From the NCBI GenBank assembly GCA_036377595.1, contig DASUYB010000006.1, positions 1 through 64,000 of the forward strand: a DNA stretch of 64,000 nucleotides, read 5' to 3'. This document shows, in pieces, positions 25,530 to 35,269 of this stretch; the first letter of the stretch is position 1, and every line of letters begins with the position of its first letter. This stretch comes from Longimicrobium sp. (GTDB lineage Bacteria; Gemmatimonadota; Gemmatimonadetes; Longimicrobiales; Longimicrobiaceae). Below the pieces are notes generated by a model. The model made no database searches. It saw only the letters and a list, made by a program, of their open reading frames with translations, and was not told the origin of the DNA. A program made the translations under genes and the position numbers.

Positions 25530-26309
25530 TCACGCGGGCTGCGGCGCCCGCTGCGGCAGAGCGTCCTTGAGGATGGCCTCGCCCTTCACCAGCCACGACA
25601 CGCCGAACGCAACGATCGCCACCGCCTCGCCCCAGAACACGAAGCTCGTCGCCCGCTCGACGTCGTCGCCCAGGAAGAGCTTGCCGGCCGCGATCAGGAC
25701 GAGGCAGAGAACGATGATGACCCCGCAGGCCACGTAGACGCGGTTGCGCTGCTTCTTCTCGGGCGTGGGGTGCGGCTCGGACTTCGTGAAGAGGAAGATC
25801 GACATCACCGCCAGGATCACGAAGAACATCGTCGCCGCGCCGAAGTGGATGTAGCCGACCAGAGTGGGGTCGGGTGCGTTCGGCCCCGAGAAGAGGGTCA
25901 CGGAATCGGGAGCGGGAATGCCGGTGTCGGTGGCCTCGCGCGACGCCTCCCAAGTCGGGAACAGGGCGACGAGGAGCGCGGCGAATCCCGCCAGGTTCGC
26001 GAGCAGGTTGTCGATGCGCTGGTAGCCGTTGTAGCAGATCAGGAATATGCCGACCGCGAACAGGCTGCCGACGAACACATCGCGCATCCCCGTGTGGAAG
26101 TAGGCGCTGATCGAGAGCTCGATCAGCTCCCGGCGTGCCGGCGTGGCGTGCAGGGCCAGCGCATCGCGCAGGTTCTCGCCTGCCACGAGGACGAACGGCA
26201 GCGCGATGCCGATGAATCCAATCGCCCGCCGCAGTGTCAGGAAATGCAGCACCTGGGCCGGCAGCGGCTCTCGCAATTTGCTCGCAGCGTGCGCAATCGT
26301 GCTTGCCAT
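25530..26309 (-). CDS. multi-pass membrane protein, unknown (DUF998-like pattern)
   Basis: A 259-residue protein with six or seven hydrophobic segments. The conserved block is SISAYFHTGMRDVFVGSLFA followed by ICYNGYQRIDN. That His/Asp-containing motif at the second or third helix recurs in uncharacterised bacterial membrane proteins with DUF998-like topology. No transport or enzymatic motif is apparent. It is a single gene, with a family B palindrome upstream at 26427-26500. Confidence 0.7.
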   Translation of the reverse strand: MASTIAHAASKLREPLPAQVLHFLTLRRAIGFIGIALPFVLVAGENLRDALALHATPARRELIELSISAYFHTGMRDVFVGSLFAVGIFLICYNGYQRIDNLLANLAGFAALLVALFPTWEASREATDTGIPAPDSVTLFSGPNAPDPTLVGYIHFGAATMFFVILAVMSIFLFTKSEPHPTPEKKQRNRVYVACGVIIVLCLVLIAAGKLFLGDDVERATSFVFWGEAVAIVAFGVSWLVKGEAILKDALPQRAPQPA

Positions 26310-26426
26310 AAGACGCTCCCCATGGAAGGGTGTGGCTGTGCAAAGGGCACGATATCCAGTCTATGCTGCATGCGGGGGCGGACAAGAAAACGTTTGTCCG
26401 AACCGGAGCGGCCGGTCCCGCGATAA

Positions 26427-26500
26427 ATTCTCCCCTCCACCGCTCCGCTCCTGCGGAGCGGTGGAGGGGCTGGGGGAGGGGGCCAGCCGCGGCGGGGCAG
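26427..26500. repeat. GC-rich palindrome, family B copy
   Basis: attctcccctccaccgctcc pairs with ggagcggtggagggg, then the family tail ctgggggagggggccagccg. The same tail occurs at 50139-50203, 54784-54941 and 58829-58890. Confidence 0.7.
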
Positions 26501-26518
26501 GATGTCATCCGGTCGAAT

Positions 26519-26567
26519 GAGATCGGCCCCGCCCGGATGCATCCGGGCGAGGCCGATCTCGTCTTTT
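26519..26567. terminator. strong hairpin between 25530-26309 and the E1 gene
   Basis: gagatcggcc(c/t)cgcccgg stem with a gatgcat loop. The T-run (gtctttt) lies on the plus-strand side, while both flanking genes are on the minus strand, so its terminator polarity is unusual. It may still end E1 transcription as a stable hairpin. Confidence 0.6.
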
Positions 26568-26588
26568 CGGGCGATCAGGACCGGGCGG

Positions 26589-28721
26589 TCAGAACGCCTT
26601 CACCTGCTCGATGGCCTTGAGGACGTCCTCGGGCTCGGGGAGGATGGCGCGCTCCACCTGCGGCGCGTAGGCCACCCACGTGTCGAGCGAGGCCACGCGC
26701 TTCACCGGCGCGTCGAGCCAGGGGAAGAGCTCGTCGGCGATGCGCGCCACGATCTCGCTCCCGATCCCCCAGCTGAGCGAGTCCTCGTGCGCCACGATCA
26801 CGCGGTTGGTGCGCTTCACGCTCTCGGCGATCGAGTCCATGTCGAACGGGCTGAGCGTGCGCAGGTCGATCACCTCGGTGCTGATCCCCAGCTGCTCCTC
26901 GGCCATCTTCGCGGCCACGACGGAGCGCTGCACCAGCGCGCCGCAGGCCACCACGGTGACGTCGGTCCCCGGGCGCACCGTGCGCGCCTTGCCGAAGGGG
27001 ATCATGAAGTTGGGGCCCGGATACACGCCCTTGTTGTAGACCTGGCGGTAGAGGTGCTTGTGCTCCAGGAAGAGCACCGGGTCCTCGCAGCGGATGGCCG
27101 TGCGCAGCAGCCCGGCCGCGTCCATCGCCGTGGCGGGGAGGACGACGCGGAGCCCGGGGCAGTGCGCGAAGATCGACTCGCCGGTCTGCGAGTGGTAGAT
27201 GGCGCCGCCCTTCAGGTAGCCGCCGTAGGTCACGCGGATGACCACCGGGCTGGCGTAGGTGTTGTTCGAGCGGTAGCGCATGGTGGCCAGCTCGTCGCGG
27301 ATCTGCATCATCGCCGGCCAGATGTAGTCGAAGAACTGGATCTCGACCACGGGCTTGAGCCCCCGCACCGCCATCCCCACCGCGCGCCCCACGATGTTGG
27401 CCTCGGCGAGCGGCGAGTTGAACACCCGCGTGCCGCCGAACTCGCGCTGCAGGCCGGCGGTCACCTTGAACACGCCGCCCTTCCCCTTCACCTCCTCCAG
27501 GATCTCCTCGCGGCTGCAGTCGGCCACGTCCTCGCCGAAGACCACGATGCGCGGGTCGCGCCGCATCTCGTCGCGCAGCGTGGCGTTGATCAGGTCGACC
27601 ATCGTGGTCTCGTTCCCGCTGAAGCGCGGGTCGTCCTCGGTGTCGAACTGCTCGGCCGTGGGGTCCACGTCGGGCGAGAAGAGGTAGCGCATGGCCGTCG
27701 ACGGGTCGGGCTGCGGCGATGCCAGCGCCTCGTCGGTGGCGCGCTGGATCTCGGCCACGACCTCGGCCTCGATCTGCTTGAGATCGTCCTCGGTCGCGTA
27801 GCCCAGCTGCTGGAGGAGCGCGGAGCAGCGCACGATCGGGTCGCGCTTCTGCTCCTCGGTGCGCATCGCGTCGGTCTTGTAGAACTTCTCGTCGTCGCTC
27901 AGCGAGTGGCTGTACGGGCGGATGACCTTCGCATGGACGAGGGCCGGCCCCCTGCGCTGGCGGCAGTGCTCCACCGCGCGGCCGATCACCTCGTAGCTGT
28001 CGACCACGTCGGTGCCGTCGCAGGTCTGGATGAACAGGTTGGGGAAGCCGGTCACCAGCTTGCTGATGCTGCCCCCCGCGGTGTTGACCTCCACGGGAAC
28101 GGAGATGGCGTACTCGTTGTCCTCCACGATGTAGAGGACGGGGAGCTTGAGGTTGCACGCCGAGTTCAGGCTCTCCCAGAACTCGCCCTCGCTGGTCGTG
28201 CCGTCGCCGGTGGTCACCCACACGATCTCGTCGTCACCCGCGTGGGTGATCTCCACCAGCGGGTCGCCGACCCGCTTCGCGCGGATGCCGGCCTCGGCGG
28301 TGCCCACGGCCTGCAGGAACTGCGTGCCCGTGGGGCTCGAGGTGCTGACGATGTTCAGCGCCGGGTGGCCCCAGTGGCTGGGCATCTGCCGCCCGCCGCT
28401 GCCGACGTCGGCCTCGGCGCCCACGGCCTGCAGCAGCTGCTCGAGCGCCGTCATCCCCACGGCCAGGCAGAAGGCGCGGTCGCGGTAGTAGAAGTAGAAC
28501 CAGTCGTGGCCGGGCTTCGCGTGCGCGGCCGCGGCCACCTGCACACCCTCGTGGCCGGCGCCGGAGATCTGGAAGAAGATCTTGTTCTGCTGCTTGAGCT
28601 GGATCTCCTTGTCGTCCAGCCGCCGCGCCAGGAGCATGGTGCGGTAGAAGCCGAGCAGGGTGTCGCGGTCCAGGGTGGTGGCCGGCTCCGCCGTGGGCTT
28701 CCTGCGGGTCGTCGTCGCCAT
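26589..28721 (-). CDS. 2-oxoacid dehydrogenase E1, fused alpha and beta subunits
   Basis: 710 residues. The N-terminal half is E1-alpha, with the thiamine diphosphate motif starting [11 protein letters not shown] (GDG at 172-174) and ending in [10 protein letters not shown]. The C-terminal half is E1-beta, from [19 protein letters not shown] through [18 protein letters not shown] to [11 protein letters not shown]. The sequence resembles branched-chain (2-oxoisovalerate) or generic 2-oxoacid E1 more than pyruvate E1. It decarboxylates the 2-oxoacid and passes the acyl group to E2 lipoyl domains; no E2 or E3 gene is near. ATG 28721 was chosen because MATTTRRKP starts the conserved protein. Confidence 0.93.
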   Translation of the reverse strand: MATTTRRKPTAEPATTLDRDTLLGFYRTMLLARRLDDKEIQLKQQNKIFFQISGAGHEGVQVAAAAHAKPGHDWFYFYYRDRAFCLAVGMTALEQLLQAVGAEADVGSGGRQMPSHWGHPALNIVSTSSPTGTQFLQAVGTAEAGIRAKRVGDPLVEITHAGDDEIVWVTTGDGTTSEGEFWESLNSACNLKLPVLYIVEDNEYAISVPVEVNTAGGSISKLVTGFPNLFIQTCDGTDVVDSYEVIGRAVEHCRQRRGPALVHAKVIRPYSHSLSDDEKFYKTDAMRTEEQKRDPIVRCSALLQQLGYATEDDLKQIEAEVVAEIQRATDEALASPQPDPSTAMRYLFSPDVDPTAEQFDTEDDPRFSGNETTMVDLINATLRDEMRRDPRIVVFGEDVADCSREEILEEVKGKGGVFKVTAGLQREFGGTRVFNSPLAEANIVGRAVGMAVRGLKPVVEIQFFDYIWPAMMQIRDELATMRYRSNNTYASPVVIRVTYGGYLKGGAIYHSQTGESIFAHCPGLRVVLPATAMDAAGLLRTAIRCEDPVLFLEHKHLYRQVYNKGVYPGPNFMIPFGKARTVRPGTDVTVVACGALVQRSVVAAKMAEEQLGISTEVIDLRTLSPFDMDSIAESVKRTNRVIVAHEDSLSWGIGSEIVARIADELFPWLDAPVKRVASLDTWVAYAPQVERAILPEPEDVLKAIEQVKAF

Positions 28722-28904
28722 GTGTCTGCCGATGCTGAATTCGTTCAGAGACCGGCCAAATTCGGCGCGGTCTTTCACTGTGTCCGGGTCGAGAATGGTA
28801 CCAACATACCCCGCGTGCAGGTCCGGGGCCAGTGCGGGAGATCCAGCCTGTGGACACCCCGCACCGGGTCGGGAAAGGAGTGGAACGTGGCTGTGCGCTG
28901 GAGT

Positions 28905-30556
28905 CTACCAGCTTCCCGACAGGAAGGCCGACGCCTGCGCCGGAGTCGCGCGTACGAGCGCGACAGCCGGCTGACCGGTGCAGGATGCTGGCTCGCCCAG
29001 GCCGATGCGTGTCCGCTGGGCCTGTTCGGCGCCGGAGCATTGCGGCTTGAAATTCACCACCACGGACTCGGTCCGCTGGCAACAGGGCGAGCCGATGGTA
29101 ACGGTGTAAGTGGTGGAAGACGAAATCGTACCCCCGGGATGCGTCACTGTCGGTTGCGCGACGTTCGGATTGCTCAGGTGCGTCGTCGGCGACCAGGCAT
29201 AGGTGTAGCCCGGGATGCCCGGCCGGCCGATCACCGCGCTCTGCGAGCCGCCCGGGCATACCGTCACCGGCGGCGTGCCGGTGATGAACGCGCCGGTGAG
29301 CAGCCTTCTCGCGTAGAGTTGGTCCTTGCCCGACGGCTTGTAGCGGGTCCACGCGGTGATGGCGAGCCCCGATGAGAGCCCGATCCAAGGGTTCTCGTTG
29401 GATAAACCTGTACTCGAACTCACCTGGTAGTCGGGGAAGGCAACATCGTCGTAGGCATACTCCCGGACCATGATCGGCCCGGTGGCAGACTGGGTGTAAA
29501 CGAGGGCATACTGTCCACACCGATTGGAGGACACCTGATAGATCGTTTTTGAGCCCGAATTGTTCAGGACGAACTGGGGTGGGCCGACGGGATTCCCGTT
29601 GTTGTCGTAGTGCCTGAAGTAGTAGTCCACGCCACCGGAAAGGCTCTTCTGCGAGGTCAGCACCGCGAAGAAGCCGGTGGGCTTGTAGATCAGCGCCTCG
29701 CCCCCCAGCTGACCGACATTGGTGCCTACGGTGATGGTGGACCCCTTAGGGACCCCGTTTGCCTGGTACCGCCGAACGTACTCCGTCGTCTGAACGGTTG
29801 GGTCTCCGCGGCGGTAGCTCACGATGAATTCGCCGGTGCAGAGAACGGCGATCATCGGGTCGCGCCCTCCCGATGGATCGACGGTGATTCGCGGGAGAAG
29901 CTGGGCACCTGCCGAGTTGAACTTCTGGACGTAGACCACCGGTATGGGAGATTGGAACGAGGTGTACGCGCGGTAGACGATGAGGAAATCACCATTGGGC
30001 ATCGCGGCGATCTTCGGGTCCACGCCGTAATCGAACTGCTGCGGCGAGCCGACCGAGAGGCCCGCGGCCGAATATCGCTGGAAGAAGAGCTGGTGGCTGA
30101 TATGAGATGGGATGCGCTCGCATTGTAGATGTACCGATCATACACAACCACGAAGGTGCCGTCGTCGTTTACCGCTGTCTCAATGTCGCTGTAAAGGCCG
30201 TTCGTGCTCGGTGAAACGAGAATCTGTCCGGCCACGGGATCTCCCGCTTGGTCGAAGGGCCGGGTGTAGAGCATACAGCTAAAGCCGTTGCACAGGGTAC
30301 CCGATGGATCTGGTGCGGGCTTATCTCCCCAGACGACCACGTAACGGGAGTTCGCGGCCACCCCGATACCTCGAACGAAGCCGTAGCTGGCGGCGCTATT
30401 CACCAGGTGCTCCCCGCAGCCGGGTGTGCACATGACGGTGATCGAGACCAGCGCGCCCGCAAACCATCGCCTGGCAGCCGGGCGTGTGAAGGCAGCCGGG
30501 CGCGATCGAGGGAAGCCGCATAGGTGGTGGGGGAGGTGCATGTTGAACCGGGCCAT
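28905..30556 (-). pseudogene. frameshifted lipoprotein with C-terminal PKD-like domain
   Basis: The reading frame starts at ATG 30556 (GGAG site) with MARFNMHLPHHL. It has a lipoprotein signal ending TVMCTPGC and runs to about VVVYDRYIYNASASHLIS near 30105. A one-frame change is then needed to continue with HQLFFQRYSAAG..FDYGVDPKIAAMPNGDFLIVYR to the TAG at 28905. The total length, 1652 bases, is not a multiple of three. The body has repeated blade-like strands (GDFLIVYRAY, GEFIVSYRRG), and the end carries a PKD/SprB-like segment starting CPGGSQSAVI and containing YAWSPTTHLS. It is either a real pseudogene or a sequencing error. It would be an exported, surface-exposed protein of ~550 residues. 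Confidence 0.75.
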
Positions 30557-30678
30557 GACGGGTCTCCATGAAGGGGGAAGATGAACTGCCGGCCATAGAA
30601 GTAGTGAAAGATCGTCGCGCAGCGGCAGCACCGCAATAAAGACGTTTCCGCCGCAGGAGGGCGATCTGGTCGCTCGCC

Positions 30679-31611
30679 TCAGGGGTCGGAGGCTCGTGCT
30701 GCACCGCGGCGCCGGGAGGCCGCCACCACGATGGACAACACCACCGCCAGCGCCACGAACGCCAGCCAGCCGTCCACCAGCTTCCTCGTCCCCCAGAACA
30801 CCGGGTCCACGCCGGGGACGCCCTTGGTGAGGAAGCCGTAGAACTTGAGCCAGAAGATCCAGCCGGCGTGGATGCCGATGGAGGTCAGGATGTCGCCGGT
30901 GAAGTGGTAGGCGAGGCCCAGGACCACGCCCGCCAGCGTCAGGTTCAGCAGCGCGGGGACGAGGCCGCCCGGCTGCGCCATCCCCGCCAGCATCGAGGGG
31001 AGCACGCGCAGGCCGGAGAGCCAGTCGATCACCGGCGGATTGGCGGGGCGCGCCATGAAGTGCACGACGGCGTAGATCAAGCTGCTGGCCACCAGCGCGG
31101 CGCCCCACGGCATCGCCCGGCGCAGCCCGCCGAAGATGGCGCCGCGGAAGAGCAGCTCCTCCATGACCGCCACCACCAGCGCCGTGGCCAGCGCGCCGGC
31201 GAACTGCGCGGCCAGCTGCCCCGGCGTGCGCGCGAGGTTCAGCGCCCGCCCACCGCCCGCGATCGCCACCGCGCACACGGCGGCGAGGGAGAAGAATCCC
31301 AGCGCGAAGCCGACCGCGACCCGTCTCCAGCGGATGTTGCGCGGGTCGAGCCCCACGTCCGCCCAGCGCCGGATCCCCGACGCGCGGACGTAGAAGGGGA
31401 TGCCGGCGAGCGCCGCCAGCAGCAGCGCGCGGTTCACCACGCGCGCGAAGAGCGTGCGCGCGAGCCCCGTTCCCGGCGCGACGGCCTGCAGCGCATGGTA
31501 CAGCCACGGCGCCAGCAGCGCGCCGCCGATGAAGACGAAAACGAGGAAGCCGATCAGCGCCAGGATCGGCCGTCCGTCCCCCTCTCGGCGCGCGTCGATC
31601 GACGTCGTCAC
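30679..31611 (-). CDS. CPBP family intramembrane metalloprotease
   Basis: A 310-residue multi-pass membrane protein of the CPBP/Abi (Rce1-like) family. Motif 1 is VMEELLFRG (EE-x3-R), motif 2 is VVHFMARP and motif 3 is SIGIHAGWIFW, which together bind the catalytic metal. Such proteins cleave membrane-linked peptides or act in bacteriocin self-immunity. It starts at GTG 31611, overlapping the DinB stop as GTGA, so the two are translationally coupled. The substrate is unknown. The N-terminal ~25 residues are cytoplasmic. Confidence 0.88.
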   Translation of the reverse strand: MTTSIDARREGDGRPILALIGFLVFVFIGGALLAPWLYHALQAVAPGTGLARTLFARVVNRALLLAALAGIPFYVRASGIRRWADVGLDPRNIRWRRVAVGFALGFFSLAAVCAVAIAGGGRALNLARTPGQLAAQFAGALATALVVAVMEELLFRGAIFGGLRRAMPWGAALVASSLIYAVVHFMARPANPPVIDWLSGLRVLPSMLAGMAQPGGLVPALLNLTLAGVVLGLAYHFTGDILTSIGIHAGWIFWLKFYGFLTKGVPGVDPVFWGTRKLVDGWLAFVALAVVLSIVVAASRRRGAARASDP

Positions 31612-32078
31612 TTGATGGCGCCCGGGTGGCCGAGCAGGCGGCGGAGGATGCTGATCTGCCCGACGTGGTACAGCTCGTGGCCCAGCATCAGCGCCAGCCG
31701 CTGGCCGAGCGGGCCGCCGCGCCCGGTCTCCTCCGCCAGCCGCTCCGGCGTCATCTCCGCGAACCCGTCCGACAGCGCCGCGCGCGCCCGCTCCATCGCC
31801 TCCAGCAGCTGGTCCAGCGGCACGGCGCCGTCCCCGTCCGTCACCGGCGCGCTGCCGCGGTCGTAGCGCGCGTCGAGCTCCGCGCCCCACACCGGCCCGC
31901 GTCCCATCAGCCGCAGCATGTGGTTGCGGTGCGTGACGATGTGGCCGAGCATCCAGTTCACGCAGTTCCCGCCGCCGGGCGGCTGCGCCAGCGCGTCGTC
32001 GTGCGTCAGTCCGTTGAGATTGGCCTGGGCGGCGCGGGTCTCGAAGGCAAGCATCGCCTGCAGGAGCGCGGATTCCAC
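31608..32078 (-). CDS. DinB family protein
   Basis: A 156-residue four-helix bundle of the DinB/YfiT type. The metal-binding His residues are in NWMLGHIVTHRNHM and in LMLGHELYHVGQI, the usual pair of sites. Members include thiol-S-transferases (bacillithiol and mycothiol dependent) and many uncharacterised proteins. It is coupled to the CPBP protease downstream. The start is ATG 32078. Confidence 0.85.
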   Translation of the reverse strand: MESALLQAMLAFETRAAQANLNGLTHDDALAQPPGGGNCVNWMLGHIVTHRNHMLRLMGRGPVWGAELDARYDRGSAPVTDGDGAVPLDQLLEAMERARAALSDGFAEMTPERLAEETGRGGPLGQRLALMLGHELYHVGQISILRRLLGHPGAIK

Positions 32079-32156
32079 GGAATCGCCTCACGGGGATTGG
32101 GTTCGGAGATGCGGCCGGAGCGGCGGACATCTTACCATCCCCGCGCCGCTTCCGTA

Positions 32157-33281
32157 ATGTTTCCCACGCATCGCGAAGGCTCGGCGGGAGATGTCCCGGC
32201 GGCCTCCCGGCGATTTTTCTTGTGTCCCCCTGCAAGGCGGGTCCATATTTCGTCCGATCCCACCGCAACCGAAGCCGCGCCGTCCCCCCGCGCCCCGGCC
32301 GCCGCGGAGGTTGCGCGCGGCGTATGGCGCGTCACCACGCCCATGCCCGGCCGCCCGCCCGAGGTGCACGCGTACCTCGCGGACCTGGGCGAGGGGAGAT
32401 GGATGCTGGTGGACGGGGGACTGGGGACGGACGACGCGTGGGCCGCGCTCGAGGCCGGCGTCGCCTCCATCGCCGGGGGATGGGACGCCGTCGCGGTGCA
32501 CGTGGTGACGCACATGCACATGGACCACGTCGGCTTGGCCGCCCGCGTCCGCGCAACGACCGGCGCGCCGGTGCTGATGGGAAGGCTGGACGCGGAGCGG
32601 ATGGAGCACGCGGCCGCGCATCCCGAGGAAGAGGCGGAATACCGCCGCGACCTGTTCCGCCGCTGCGGCGCGTCCGCGGAGTGGATCGACGCGGTGGAGA
32701 GCGGCCGCGCGAGCGCCCAGTCCCTCGCGCCGCCGGTGACGGTCGACGCGACGCTGGACGGCGACGAGGGCGACGTCCCCGGCGCGGACGGGTGGAGATA
32801 CGCGTGGACGCCGGGGCACACCGCGGGGCACGTCTCCCTGCATCGCCCCGCCGACGGCTTGGTGATCGCGGGCGACGCGGTGCTTCCGCGCATCACCCCC
32901 ACCCTGGGGGTGAACCGCCAGCGCGCGGACCCGGTGGGCGATTACGTCGCGGCGCTGGGACGGCTGGAGGCGCTCCGGCCGCGCATCGTCCTCCCCGGCC
33001 ACGGCGACCCCGTGGCGGACGACGGCGCCCGCCTCCGCGAGCTTATCGCCGCCGCCGAGGGCGAGACGGAGACGGTCGCGTCCCTCGTCTCCGGCGAGCC
33101 GGCGAGCGTTTGGGAGATCGTGGACCGGCGCTGGCCGGGGCGCGAGATGGGCGCGGGAACGCGGATGCTGGCGCTGCGCGAGACGCGCGCGCACCTGGAC
33201 CGTCTCGCGGCGATGCGGCGGGTGGCGCGCGAGGACGGCGCGGAGGGGGCGGACCGCTTCCGCCGCGCGCCGGCGGGGTGA
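32157..33281 (+). CDS. MBL-fold metallohydrolase
   Basis: The domain begins VARGVWRVTTPMPGRPPEVHAYLADLG. The metal motifs are THMHMDHVG (HxHxDH), GHTAGHVSL, GDAVL and LPGHGDPV, all consistent with a di-zinc hydrolase. A C-terminal winged-helix-like segment (VWEIVDRRWPG..ALRETRAHLDRL) is typical of LACTB2/YqjP-like members that act on thioesters or RNA. ATG 32157 gives 374 residues, but the first ~45 look weak and no ribosome site precedes it, so the true start may be later, such as a non-ATG codon or ATG 32342. Confidence 0.85.
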   Translation: MFPTHREGSAGDVPAASRRFFLCPPARRVHISSDPTATEAAPSPRAPAAAEVARGVWRVTTPMPGRPPEVHAYLADLGEGRWMLVDGGLGTDDAWAALEAGVASIAGGWDAVAVHVVTHMHMDHVGLAARVRATTGAPVLMGRLDAERMEHAAAHPEEEAEYRRDLFRRCGASAEWIDAVESGRASAQSLAPPVTVDATLDGDEGDVPGADGWRYAWTPGHTAGHVSLHRPADGLVIAGDAVLPRITPTLGVNRQRADPVGDYVAALGRLEALRPRIVLPGHGDPVADDGARLRELIAAAEGETETVASLVSGEPASVWEIVDRRWPGREMGAGTRMLALRETRAHLDRLAAMRRVAREDGAEGADRFRRAPAG

Positions 33282-33300
33282 CACACCAACGAAGGGGCCC

Positions 33301-33705
33301 ATGGTACAGAAGATCTTCCTGCTGCTGCTGCTCTGCGTGGCCGCGGTCGTGCTGGTGCCTTCGCTGCGCGAGCGCGTGTGGCCGAAGGTGCAGCCGGCAC
33401 TGAACCCGCTGTACGAATGGAGCGCCAAGACCCGCGTCAACGAGATCCGCGACCTGGTCAAGCGTGCCGACGCCATCGGCCACCCGGTGCCCGCCGGCGC
33501 CGGGTTCGCGGCCTTCGTGGACCGCGAGGACATGCAGCAGAACGCGTCGGAGGACCCCTGGGGCATGCCGTACTACATCGTGTTCAGCGGCACCTCGTTC
33601 CAGGTGGGCTCGGCGGGGAAGGACCGGCAGGCGGGAACGGCCGACGACATCCTCTCCAACCCCGACGCCATCACCCACGCACCCGAGGGCGGACGGCGCT
33701 TCTGA
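33301..33705 (+). CDS. membrane-anchored protein with pseudopilin-like C-terminal region
   Basis: A 134-residue protein. The N-terminal helix is FLLLLLLCVAAVVLV, without a prepilin cleavage site. A polar helix follows, then EDPWGMPYYIVFSGTSFQVGSAGKDRQAGTADDI. That combination (DPWG..Y.., then GSAGxDxxxGTxDDI) is the calcium-loop region of GspG-type major pseudopilins. The leader is missing, so this is not a standard pseudopilin, but it may be a derived relative. It starts at ATG 33301 after GAAGGGG. coaE begins 60 bases later, possibly in the same operon. Confidence 0.65.
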   Translation: MVQKIFLLLLLCVAAVVLVPSLRERVWPKVQPALNPLYEWSAKTRVNEIRDLVKRADAIGHPVPAGAGFAAFVDREDMQQNASEDPWGMPYYIVFSGTSFQVGSAGKDRQAGTADDILSNPDAITHAPEGGRRF

Positions 33706-33765
33706 GGAGACGGATCGGACGCGGAGAATGAGATCTCGAACCGTGAGAGGGAGGGCGGGGGACGC

Positions 33766-34380
33766 ATGCTGAAGGTGGGGCTTACCGGCAACATCGCCGC
33801 GGGGAAGAGCACCGTGGCCAACGTGTGGCGCTCGCTGGGCGGCACCATCATCGACGCCGACGAGCTGGCGCGGCGCGCGGTGGACCCGGGGACGCCGGCG
33901 TTCGCCGCCATCGCCGCGGAGTGGAGCGAGGTGGTGGAGCCGGGCGGGGGGCTGGACCGCGCGGCGCTGCGCCGCATCGTGTTCGCCGACCCCGGCGCGC
34001 GCGAGCGGCTGGAGCAGATCGTGCACCCGGCCGTGGCCGCGCTGCGCGGCGAGCTGTACGCCGAGGCCGAGGCGAGGGGCGAGCGCGTGATCGTGGCCGA
34101 CATCCCCCTGCTGTTCGAAGTGGGGCTGGTGGACGAGTTCGACGTCGTCGTGCTGGTGGACGCGCCCGAGGAGGTCCGCCTCGTCCGCCTGGTCGGCGAT
34201 CGCGGGCTGGACCCCGAGGAGGCGCGCCGGATGATCGCCGCGCAGATGCCGGCCGAGCTGAAGCGCGCGCGCGCCGACTACGTGGTCGAGAACACCGGCT
34301 CGCTGGGCGAGGTGGAGCGCCGCGCGCGCGACGTGTGGCTGGAGCTGCAGCTGCGCGCGGCGGAGCGGGCGCGTGGCTGA
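33766..34380 (+). CDS. coaE: dephospho-CoA kinase
   Basis: A 204-residue P-loop kinase. Walker A is GLTGNIAAGKST (4-16 region). IIDADELARRAVDPG is the substrate-binding segment, followed by IVHPAV, VIVADIPLLFEVGL and DAPEEVRLVRL..RDGL-like lid residues. It phosphorylates dephospho-CoA in the last step of CoA synthesis, in the cytoplasm. The stop overlaps the PHP gene by 8 bases. Confidence 0.95.
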   Translation: MLKVGLTGNIAAGKSTVANVWRSLGGTIIDADELARRAVDPGTPAFAAIAAEWSEVVEPGGGLDRAALRRIVFADPGARERLEQIVHPAVAALRGELYAEAEARGERVIVADIPLLFEVGLVDEFDVVVLVDAPEEVRLVRLVGDRGLDPEEARRMIAAQMPAELKRARADYVVENTGSLGEVERRARDVWLELQLRAAERARG

Positions 34381-35041
34381 GCCGCGCCGCCTGCGGGTGG
34401 AGATGCACTGCCACACCCGCGCATCGAAGGACTCGCTGAACCCCTACGAAGGCATCCTGCGGGCCATGGACGCCGCCGGCATCGACCGGCTGGTGGTGAC
34501 CGACCACGACCGCATCGACGGCGCCTTCCGCCTCCGCGACCTCGCGCCCGACCGCATCATCGTGGGCGAGGAGGTGCGGACGGGGGAGGGGCCGGACCTG
34601 ATCGGCATCTTCCTGACCGAGCTGATCCCCAAGTACACGCCGATGCGCGAGACCTGCGAGCGGATCCGCGCGCAGGGCGGCGTCGTCTACGTCCCCCACC
34701 CCTTCGACAAGCGGCGGCGCGGCGGCGGCGAGCTGCTGGACGGGATCGCGGATCTCGTCGACGTGGTGGAGGCGCACAACGCGCGCACCTTCAAGCCCGG
34801 GATCAACGCGCTGGGCGAGGCGTGGGCGCACGAGCACGGCAAGCTGCTGGGCGCCGGCAGCGACGCCCACACGCTGGGCGAGATCGGCACCGCCTACGTC
34901 GAGGTGCCGCCCTTCGAGCACACCCGCGACTCCTTCCTGGGCGCGCTGGCCAGCGCCACGCTGGTGCGCGGCACCTCGCCCTTCCGCGTCACCGTCTGGT
35001 CCAGCTACGCTACCCTGCGCAAGAAGATCGTGCCGGAGTAG
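34373..35041 (+). CDS. PHP-domain phosphoesterase
   Basis: 222 residues starting at GTG 34373 inside the end of coaE. The metal-binding motifs are EMHCHTRAS (HxH), VTDHDRI, PHPFDKRR and GAGSDAHTLGEIG. This matches the single-domain PHP phosphatase/nucleosidase group (RNase AM or 3'5'-nucleotide phosphatase relatives). It is most likely a phosphoesterase acting on nucleotides or sugar phosphates. Coupling to coaE suggests co-expression only. Confidence 0.85.
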   Translation: MAEPRRLRVEMHCHTRASKDSLNPYEGILRAMDAAGIDRLVVTDHDRIDGAFRLRDLAPDRIIVGEEVRTGEGPDLIGIFLTELIPKYTPMRETCERIRAQGGVVYVPHPFDKRRRGGGELLDGIADLVDVVEAHNARTFKPGINALGEAWAHEHGKLLGAGSDAHTLGEIGTAYVEVPPFEHTRDSFLGALASATLVRGTSPFRVTVWSSYATLRKKIVPE

Positions 35042-35269
35042 CACCCTTTCATTTTCAGGTCCTTTCAGCAAATTCCATCCGTCTGTCGTATGGGCAGATG
35101 TACATCGAATCACGTCGTACCAATCCTGGAAAATTACAGGCCTCACGCGGAGACGCGGAGAACTTCTACCTAGTCTCCTCCCCGTGCGTGAGCACCTATC
35201 CTTTCCGCATCCGCCCTCAGATGGGCGCAAGCACGTCTCATGGCTCAACCCACAGGCATGGAGGCGATC

